Source of the DNA: Bacteroidales bacterium | Lineage (GTDB): Bacteria > Bacteroidota > Bacteroidia > Bacteroidales > UBA932 | NCBI GenBank assembly: GCA_021443605.1 | Contig: JABUTQ010000051.1 | Coordinates: 1-56,086, forward strand | Direction: 5' to 3' | DNA: 56,086 nucleotides | Program-made: the position numbers and the translations under genes | The notes under the pieces: model-generated | Told to the model about the DNA's origin: nothing | What the model saw: only the letters and a program-made list of their open reading frames with translations | The model's database searches: none | Shown here: in pieces, positions 50,942 to 56,086 of the stretch | Position numbering within the stretch: position 1 is the first letter of the stretch | Layout: the number at the start of each line of letters is the position of its first letter

Positions 50942-51985
50942 TTATTTAATAACTGAATTCAATGGAAATGTCAATGTCTTACCGAGCTGATAAACGGGGA
51001 TTCTGGTCTGGAGCATCACTACTCCGGCATCAACGACCTTTGCAGTGGCCGTTGCGGGCACCCTGTATTGCACTTCGCCCCCCTTGCTGCTTGAAACACC
51101 CTTCGTATCAACAGCAGGCATTGCGTCAACTGCGAGCTCGAGGAGAATCGGACGGCCGGAAACAGCAGTGGCGGGAAGAAGCCCTTCCGTGTCGGAGATG
51201 CGGAAAGCGACATACATCTGCCTTGAGTTGTCCGCTTTCGGAGTGACGTCAAAGTTCATCTTTTGTGTCGAATATTCGCTTATGCCGTAAAACAGGCTGA
51301 GATACTCCTGCTCCAACCGGCTGATTTCGGCGATTGCGGCACTGAGAGCCTCTCCGCTGAAAGTGGCATCGGTGTCACCAGTGATAATCTCCACACGCTT
51401 GCGGCGGAGGTTGAATATGGCATCGGCAGTCTCCTGCGCCTTTTTCTCCAAAGACTTCTCAACTACTTGGCTTTGAGACACTGAGACCTTCTTGAACCCT
51501 TCGCCGGTATTGACTGTCTTGTAGAGGGTTGTGGTTGCCGAAGTGAGATTTCCCTCCACGTCCTTGCCTGCAAAATGGTCGTTGCCGGCAATGCTCGGGA
51601 ACCGCCACGCTTCGCTCTTTCCGGTATAGCCGTCGGAGAGCACAATCAAACCTTGCGAACACATCTGGAGAAAGTTTGCGGCCGGAATGTTTCTGCCCCC
51701 AAGATTGATTGCAATCCTGGTAGATTGGTCCGCCTCAATATACGGAACCATCGTGATAGATTTGAGAGTATAGGTGACGGCATCTTCCATCCGGGCGTCC
51801 GCACCCATGTACTTGGCCGCATATTTTGCATACGGGCCGGCGATAAACGACTCTTTTTCAGCCTCTACGGTCAATGATACAGTTGTTGAGGGGAGTGAAT
51901 ATATCACAACACCGTCTTGTGCCGTTGCAATCCCCATTGTGAGGAATGTGGCAAATGTCAGAACTATTGATTTTAATCTTTTCAT
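50942..51985 (-). CDS. DUF4831-family exported protein
   Basis: This 347-aa protein starts MKRLKSIVLTFATFLTMGIATAQ (signal peptide, 23 residues); the longer frames put extra residues before the signal. The mature start VVIYSLPSTTVSLTVEAEKE and the GPYAKYAAKYMG motif are DUF4831 features. The C-terminal region is repetitive beta (VQYRVPATATAKVVDAGVV). Function unknown. It overlaps nothing and lies between the acyltransferase and pepD in an operon. Confidence 0.85.
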   Translation of the reverse strand: MKRLKSIVLTFATFLTMGIATAQDGVVIYSLPSTTVSLTVEAEKESFIAGPYAKYAAKYMGADARMEDAVTYTLKSITMVPYIEADQSTRIAINLGGRNIPAANFLQMCSQGLIVLSDGYTGKSEAWRFPSIAGNDHFAGKDVEGNLTSATTTLYKTVNTGEGFKKVSVSQSQVVEKSLEKKAQETADAIFNLRRKRVEIITGDTDATFSGEALSAAIAEISRLEQEYLSLFYGISEYSTQKMNFDVTPKADNSRQMYVAFRISDTEGLLPATAVSGRPILLELAVDAMPAVDTKGVSSSKGGEVQYRVPATATAKVVDAGVVMLQTRIPVYQLGKTLTFPLNSVIK

Positions 51986-51998
51986 ATCCATCTGATTT

Positions 51999-52907
51999 TT
52001 ATGCCGTGGCGACACCGATATTTTTCCACCTTCGGTGACTCCAGAGCCAATTTGATTTATTGTTTATTATGTCTTGTTCAAGTCTTGAAGTATATTGCTC
52101 CATTATCCATCCGGGGGTAGTCTCTGCGGCATTTTCCGTGATAAGACTCAGCCTGATTACATAGCGCCCGCGGGCGATGCGGTCCATACAACTGTAAATT
52201 ACGGGAGCTGAGAGCTTTCGGGCAATGACCTCACCGCCATTGACCCATCCGGTGGGTTGATTGAGGAACGTATTTTCGTAAGCCGCCTTCCCGACAGGGC
52301 ACTGATCGGAATTGAAGAAATAGACCCACGGATTATCTTTGTTTGAAATCACGAAACGGAGCATCTTGTTTGACGGAATCAGGCAGTGCTCCCCCTTCTG
52401 ATGGAGAACCCTCACCCGTCTGAAAAGAATCTCGGACGTCTTGCTGTGCAGCGGAGTATATGCCACCGTCGCCCGCCCCTCGTCAAAAGGCATCTCGCGG
52501 TCGCAGTAGTGGGTAAGGCCTCCATATATCTCCCAATTCCCCATATGGCTCTGGAAAACGATTACAGTGCCGTGTTTGGAGTACATATCGGCAATGATAT
52601 CGGCATTTTCCACCGTCACAACCTCCTTGCGACGAAGATGCTCATAAGAGCGCGTCATGCTCCATACCGCCTCGCAGAGGATATCGGTCATAGAGCGGTA
52701 ATATGCCTTGGCAATGGTATCGATATCCTTATATGAAATATCCGGGAATGAACGGGACAGATTTGTATAAACGATTGAGTTTCTGTATTTTGCAACACAT
52801 CTTAGAAACCAGGCGAGACAATTGGATATGATATGGTGAACACGCAGCGGCAATAGCGACAGCGCAAACAGCGGCAATATCAATATCCAGCACAGCAGGC
52901 TTCTCAT
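51999..52907 (-). CDS. Lysophospholipid/lipid A acyltransferase (LpxL/HtrB family)
   Basis: This 302-aa inner-membrane acyltransferase has an N-terminal TM anchor (LLCWILILPLFALSLLPL) and the catalytic HX4E motif in VFQSHMGNWEIYGGL. ATG at 52905-52907 is used; an upstream TTG would add three residues. NSDQCPVGKAAYENTFLNQP resembles the substrate-binding block of the family. It probably adds a secondary acyl chain to lipid A, with lpxK elsewhere in the window; acyl specificity unknown. It is the first gene of the operon that continues to the POT gene. Confidence 0.88.
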   Translation of the reverse strand: MRSLLCWILILPLFALSLLPLRVHHIISNCLAWFLRCVAKYRNSIVYTNLSRSFPDISYKDIDTIAKAYYRSMTDILCEAVWSMTRSYEHLRRKEVVTVENADIIADMYSKHGTVIVFQSHMGNWEIYGGLTHYCDREMPFDEGRATVAYTPLHSKTSEILFRRVRVLHQKGEHCLIPSNKMLRFVISNKDNPWVYFFNSDQCPVGKAAYENTFLNQPTGWVNGGEVIARKLSAPVIYSCMDRIARGRYVIRLSLITENAAETTPGWIMEQYTSRLEQDIINNKSNWLWSHRRWKNIGVATA

Positions 52908-52930
52908 AAATTGCAATCTTATTCAAACAA

Positions 52931-52962
52931 TAAAGATAGCAATTATTATTCAAATTCTCAAA
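52931..52962 (-). promoter_or_regulatory. Promoter of the LPAT-DUF4831-pepD-POT operon
   Basis: On the minus strand this reads TTTG, 20 nt, TATCTTTA, one mismatch to the -7 consensus. The start near 52924 leaves a leader of about 17 nt. Confidence 0.65.
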
Positions 52963-52963
52963 A

Positions 52964-54256
52964 TCAGATAAAAATAGAAACTCCAAGCACCCATTTCCAG
53001 CAAGGGATGACTTCAATCTTGCCGTATTCATCTTCTATTGTCTGCTGTTCATCGTATGTAATGATTAGCCTTCTATTGCAAGGGAGGACATTTGGCAATT
53101 TTTGAAGTGTCTTGACCTCCCTTTCACGAGTTTCTTCATCTTTTGCAATAGAGTATGAAACCTGTATAGCAATTTCATCTTCAGGTATATAGAAATCCAC
53201 TTCTACATTGTCATTGTAAAAGAAGACTCGCTCGTTATCAGGGGCATGCCCATAGATGCGAAATAGCTGTAGTGCAACAAAATTCTCAAGAAGGGCGGTT
53301 GTGGGATCGACAAGGAGGAGACTCAATATTCCATTGTCCACAAAATAGTACTTACAATTGGTTTCCTTCTCTGAAAAAGAAGATGCCCTATTATGCAAGC
53401 GAAACAAAAGCCAAGCATCTTCGCAATAAGAGATGTAGCTGATTGTAGTAGGAACGGAAATTTTGCCGCCAATACTTGAAAGCACCTGAGCCAGACGTGA
53501 ATACGATATCGGCCGCCTAACTGTCTCAGATATTTTTTTTATCAGCAGACGAAGCAAATTCGGATTGCTTATCTTATTTCTGGTACAGATATCGCCGAGA
53601 TATATCTTCTGATATACCGAACTTATATAATTTCTCTTGACAGGCAGGCCAAGACTATCCGGAAGTCCTCCCCATTTCAGATATTCCCCATATGCGCGTA
53701 ATACATCAACACGACCGTGTTTGCTCAAAAGAGTCTGTTCATCGTAAGATATTCCTGCCCAGCGTAAGCATTCAAGCAAAGAGAATGGATAAACTTCGAC
53801 CGGTAAGTAACGCCCCCCAAGAGTAGTCATCATCTCTTTGGACAGCATCTTGGCATTGGAACCGGTTATCCATACCTTGTATTTTTGATCCGCAATTCTT
53901 CTTGCGTATTTTTCCCAACCATCTATATTCTGAATCTCATCAAGAAAAAGAGCAGGCTTGGCTACCCCTCCCATCTCCATATGACACTCAAGGATGGTTT
54001 CCATATCCAGTATATCCAATCCTTCCAAACGCTCATCTTCAAAATTTATGTATAGAATCTCATTCCAAGAGCCCCCTTCTCGGATAATCTGCTGAATCTT
54101 TTCGTAGAGCACGAACGACTTGCCGGCTCTTCGGACTCCGACAAATATACAACAGTCAAAACCATCTGTCTGAACATCCCTATGTACAATCTGGAATTGC
54201 TCAATTTCATCCCTATTGTTCCGAAGTATCTGTTTTATGAGAATTTTATCAACCAT
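52964..54256 (-). CDS. AAA ATPase with DUF4143-like C-terminus (AAA_14)
   Basis: This 430-aa protein has Walker A GVRRAGKS at 40-47, Walker B ALFLDEIQNIDGW, the TGSNAKMLSKEM sensor segment and LGGRYLPVEVYPFSLLE typical of AAA_14. The C-terminal half has NVEVDFYIPEDEIAIQVSYS, the PD-(D/E)XK-like signature of DUF4143. Third orphan ATPase in the window. It stands alone with a palindrome over its -7 box. Role unknown. Confidence 0.85.
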   Translation of the reverse strand: MVDKILIKQILRNNRDEIEQFQIVHRDVQTDGFDCCIFVGVRRAGKSFVLYEKIQQIIREGGSWNEILYINFEDERLEGLDILDMETILECHMEMGGVAKPALFLDEIQNIDGWEKYARRIADQKYKVWITGSNAKMLSKEMMTTLGGRYLPVEVYPFSLLECLRWAGISYDEQTLLSKHGRVDVLRAYGEYLKWGGLPDSLGLPVKRNYISSVYQKIYLGDICTRNKISNPNLLRLLIKKISETVRRPISYSRLAQVLSSIGGKISVPTTISYISYCEDAWLLFRLHNRASSFSEKETNCKYYFVDNGILSLLLVDPTTALLENFVALQLFRIYGHAPDNERVFFYNDNVEVDFYIPEDEIAIQVSYSIAKDEETREREVKTLQKLPNVLPCNRRLIITYDEQQTIEDEYGKIEVIPCWKWVLGVSIFI

Positions 54257-54277
54257 ATTTAAAATTTCACTTTAAAC

Positions 54278-54297
54278 TTTTATACAAAAGTATAAAA
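54278..54297. promoter_or_regulatory. Palindrome over the ATPase promoter
   Basis: TTTTATAC, AAAA, GTATAAAA forms a perfect 8-bp inverted repeat. On the minus strand it contains TACTTTTG (54285-54292), a good -7 box; the -33 region has no TTTG. The overlap suggests an autoregulatory operator. Confidence 0.55.
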
Positions 54298-54329
54298 TAT
54301 TATTTTAAACAGTACTTCTTTTCGAAAAT

Positions 54330-54360
54330 AAAAAACCCCAAAGCCACGCGGACTTTGAGG
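54330..54360 (-). terminator. Rho-independent terminator of rpsF-rpsR-rplI
   Basis: CCTCAAAG pairs with CTTTGGGG (8 bp, one GU) around a 9-nt loop, followed by TTTTTT on the minus strand. It lies 46 nt past the rplI stop. Confidence 0.8.
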
Positions 54361-54406
54361 TCTCAACTAAATAACTTTTGCTTATGAGAAGCCTATGTAA
54401 TGAATT

Positions 54407-54859
54407 TTACTCCTCGCCGACAACCGTAACCTTTACAGTGCCCTTGATGTCGCGGTAGCACTTTACAACGGCCTCGTAAGTGCCTACTTCCTTGATGACA
54501 TCGGCATCAACGATGGTAATGTCCTTGCGATCCACATTGATACCCATGGCGACGAGTGCCTCGGCAATCTGGATATTGTTCACAGAGCCGAATACCTTGC
54601 CTGTTTCGCTGACTTTTGCAGCAACCTTAACTTCGAGAGTACCGAGCTTGGCTGCAAGTGCCTGAGCCTCTTCACGGAGCTTAGCCTCTTTGTGTGCGCG
54701 CTGACGAAGATTTTCAGCGTGAATCTTCTTTGCAGTGGGGGTTGCCATAATAGCCATTCCCTGAGGAATGAGATAGTTGGCTGCGTAACCATTCTTTACG
54801 GTTACGATGTCGTCCTTAAGACCAAGGTTCTTGACGTCTTGTTTAAGTATAATTTCCAT
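54407..54859 (-). CDS. rplI: 50S ribosomal protein L9
   Basis: This 150-aa protein has the L9 signature MEIILKQDVKNLGLKDDIVT followed by VKNGYAANYLIPQGMAI, a long connecting helix and the C-terminal domain. The Shine-Dalgarno AGGAGG (54865-54870) lies 5 nt before the ATG. Last gene of the rpsF operon. Confidence 0.97.
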   Translation of the reverse strand: MEIILKQDVKNLGLKDDIVTVKNGYAANYLIPQGMAIMATPTAKKIHAENLRQRAHKEAKLREEAQALAAKLGTLEVKVAAKVSETGKVFGSVNNIQIAEALVAMGINVDRKDITIVDADVIKEVGTYEAVVKCYRDIKGTVKVTVVGEE

Positions 54860-54871
54860 ATCGCCCTCCTG

Positions 54872-55138
54872 TTATTTCAATAAGTCAGTTACATACGGGA
54901 GAAGTGCAAGATGTCTTGCTCTCTTTACAGCCTGAGCCACCTTTCTCTGGAACTTGAGAGAAGTACCGGTGATGCGGCGAGGGAGGATTTTTCCCTGTTC
55001 GTTGAGGAATTTCTTCAAGAACTCTGCATCCTTATAGTCAACGTATTTGATGCCGGCCTTTTTGAAACGGCAATATTTCTTCTTCTTAACCTCTACTGTA
55101 GGGGGGTTGAGATATCTGATATCGTCACTCTGTGCCAT
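54872..55138 (-). CDS. rpsR: 30S ribosomal protein S18
   Basis: This 88-aa protein contains YVDYKDAEFLKKFLNEQGKI and LPRRITGTSLKFQRKVAQAV followed by KRARHLALLPY. It forms a heterodimer with S6 in the 30S platform. The start overlaps the rpsF stop by one base (TAATG), with GGAGG at 55146-55150. Confidence 0.97.
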   Translation of the reverse strand: MAQSDDIRYLNPPTVEVKKKKYCRFKKAGIKYVDYKDAEFLKKFLNEQGKILPRRITGTSLKFQRKVAQAVKRARHLALLPYVTDLLK

Positions 55139-55494
55139 TATTGTTCCTCCACTTTGTTTTGTGCTTCAGCCTTCTTTGCGCGACGACGCTCTGCGAATGC
55201 GATAGCATATTTGTCCATAGATACAGTCTGGAAACGGATGATGCGCTCATCACGTTTGTACTGTGTTTCAAGTGTTGCGATAAATTCAGGCTCTGCCTTG
55301 AATTCAATCAGATGATAAAAACCTGTGGTCTTCTTCTGGATAGGATAAGCCAGCTTGCGGAGACCCCAGTCTTCTTCGTACACTACCTCACCATTGGCTT
55401 TGATGAGATCAGAGTACTTGGCAACCGCTTCCTTTATCTGAGAATCAGACAAAACGGGAGTTGCGATGAAAACGGTTTCGTACTGTTTTAACAT
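55138..55494 (-). CDS. rpsF: 30S ribosomal protein S6
   Basis: This 118-aa protein starts YETVFIATPVLSDSQIKEAV and includes WGLRKLAYPIQKKTTGFYHL, the family core. The C-terminal tail is basic/acidic (RRRAKKAEAQNKVEEQ). First gene of rpsF-rpsR-rplI. Its leader contains a hairpin resembling the S6:S18 binding site. Confidence 0.97.
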   Translation of the reverse strand: MLKQYETVFIATPVLSDSQIKEAVAKYSDLIKANGEVVYEEDWGLRKLAYPIQKKTTGFYHLIEFKAEPEFIATLETQYKRDERIIRFQTVSMDKYAIAFAERRRAKKAEAQNKVEEQ

Positions 55495-55522
55495 TTTAAA
55501 TTATTTATAATTAGATTAATAA

Positions 55523-55549
55523 AGCCCAATGCGGTTTTCGCAAAGGGCT
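55523..55549 (-). promoter_or_regulatory. Candidate S6:S18-binding leader hairpin
   Basis: On the minus strand AGCCC pairs with GGGCT; inside, TGCG pairs with CGCA around an A-rich loop followed by a CCG. S6:S18 autoregulation through a CCG-containing hairpin in the rpsF leader is established in other bacteria. Match here is by eye. Confidence 0.5.
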
Positions 55550-55550
55550 G

Positions 55551-55581
55551 CAAAGATAGACATTTTTCTTTTAAATGCAAA
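55551..55581 (-). promoter_or_regulatory. Promoter of rpsF-rpsR-rplI
   Basis: On the minus strand this reads TTTG, 19 nt, TATCTTTG, an exact consensus. The start near 55544 precedes the leader hairpin. Confidence 0.85.
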
Positions 55582-55585
55582 TAAT

Positions 55586-56086
55586 TCAGTGAATCGCTTC
55601 GCCGTTTATCAGCCAACTGTCAATATTCCGTTCAGCGCTGCTATAATTCACACCGATGCAAATCACTTCTCTGCCGTCGGTCTTGAACTTGTCTGCATAT
55701 CCCATAGTCTCAATTTGCTTGAGGGCGAGCTCTGCCGAAGCATTGAATTTAAATTCGAAGATGTAGATGTACTTGTCCGTCTTGATTGTCATATCCATTC
55801 TCCCCTTGCCGGTGTGTTCTTCCACTTGGACATAGAACCCGCATAGAGTCGTGAGGATATACATCACACTTTGGAAATGCCTTTCCTGGTCAGGCTGCAA
55901 CTCATACGGACAAGCGGACAGAAATGTCTGGAGGCGATTCATAAAGTCATCAATGTCGTTGTTCCTGATTCCCAATACAAATTGGCTGACCTCAAATCCA
56001 GACCTTGCTTTCTCGATGTTCGTATAGTATGGTATAAGGAACTTGACGAACCCTTCTTCAACCTCCTTATTGGGATATCCTAACTT
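55586..56086 (-). CDS. PD-(D/E)XK nuclease-domain protein (DUF1703-like), 5'-truncated by the window edge
   Basis: The frame ending at 55586 stays open to the right edge, giving 166 residues of a longer protein. It begins in frame with KLGYPNKEVEEGFVKF, the usual linker motif before the C-terminal nuclease-like domain. The domain itself has GKGRMDMTIKTDKYIYIFEF and then KFNASAELALKQI, with the D...EFK signature. Complete family members are ~500 aa with an N-terminal AAA-ATPase-like domain. The stop lies 4 bp from the rpsF promoter. Function of the family is not settled. Confidence 0.82.
   Translation of the reverse strand, partial: KLGYPNKEVEEGFVKFLIPYYTNIEKARSGFEVSQFVLGIRNNDIDDFMNRLQTFLSACPYELQPDQERHFQSVMYILTTLCGFYVQVEEHTGKGRMDMTIKTDKYIYIFEFKFNASAELALKQIETMGYADKFKTDGREVICIGVNYSSAERNIDSWLINGEAIH

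Overview
The window reads as a chromosomal segment of a Bacteroidales bacterium (phylum Bacteroidota). The evidence is two SusC/SusD-type outer-membrane uptake pairs, a fimbrillin-like lipoprotein, GldH and a PSP1/RicT homologue, OPT, POT, PepD and DUF4831 genes, and at least a dozen promoters of the Bacteroidota type (TTTG, 18-20 nt, TAnnTTTG). Proteins look like those of gut or rumen Bacteroidales. Genus cannot be read from the sequence; an uncultured Rikenellaceae or UBA932-like lineage is only a guess. No rRNA, tRNA, insertion sequence, phage gene or CRISPR array was seen.

Layout. 1-6145 is accessory. A small ORF plus a fimbrillin/PI-PLC fusion lipoprotein is bracketed by inverted copies of a dispersed 76-bp repeat. 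Next come a three-gene module resembling a toxin-antitoxin-SecB chaperone (TAC) system, an AAA ATPase/DUF4143 gene with its own upstream repeats, and a tandem repeat array. 6146-11285 is the first SusC/SusD pair (minus strand). 11384-13376 is dusB-lpxK. 13450-16255 is the ribosomal cluster rplM-rpsI-rpsB-tsf. 16374-18299 is trxA, a beta-barrel protein gene and a polyprenyl synthetase gene. 18393-24194 is a tripartite RND efflux operon ending in a PII-like gene. 24380-25570 is kbl (plus strand). 25571-31772 is a six-gene housekeeping operon: TPR protein, U32 protein, holB, PSP1/ricT, gldH, trmB.

32036-37643 is the second SusC/SusD pair (plus strand), followed by a GT2 glycosyltransferase and a secreted Ser/Arg-rich protein. 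40285-52907, nearly all minus strand, is rich in peptide and amino-acid use: serine dehydratase with a divergent HTH-only LysR protein, PepT with an OPT transporter, and POT with PepD. It also holds a CNNM/CBS membrane protein, a second AAA ATPase, a DUF4831 protein and a lipid A-type acyltransferase. 52964-54256 is a third AAA ATPase. 54407-55494 is rpsF-rpsR-rplI, and the window ends inside a PD-(D/E)XK-domain gene open at the right edge.

How the genes fit together. The SusCD pairs import glycans or peptides across the outer membrane. OPT and POT bring peptides across the inner membrane, PepT and PepD cleave them, and SdaA and Kbl act on serine and on glycine/threonine carbon. This suggests substantial peptide or amino-acid use. 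The most unusual items are the TAC-like module with an unrecognised putative toxin and a perfect 18-bp palindrome at its start, the PI-PLC fused to a fimbrillin-like domain, gene-specific repeats upstream of three orphan ATPases, a candidate structured leader before rpsB, the PII-like gene coupled to the RND pump, the stand-alone LysR HTH protein, and several apparently leaderless genes.
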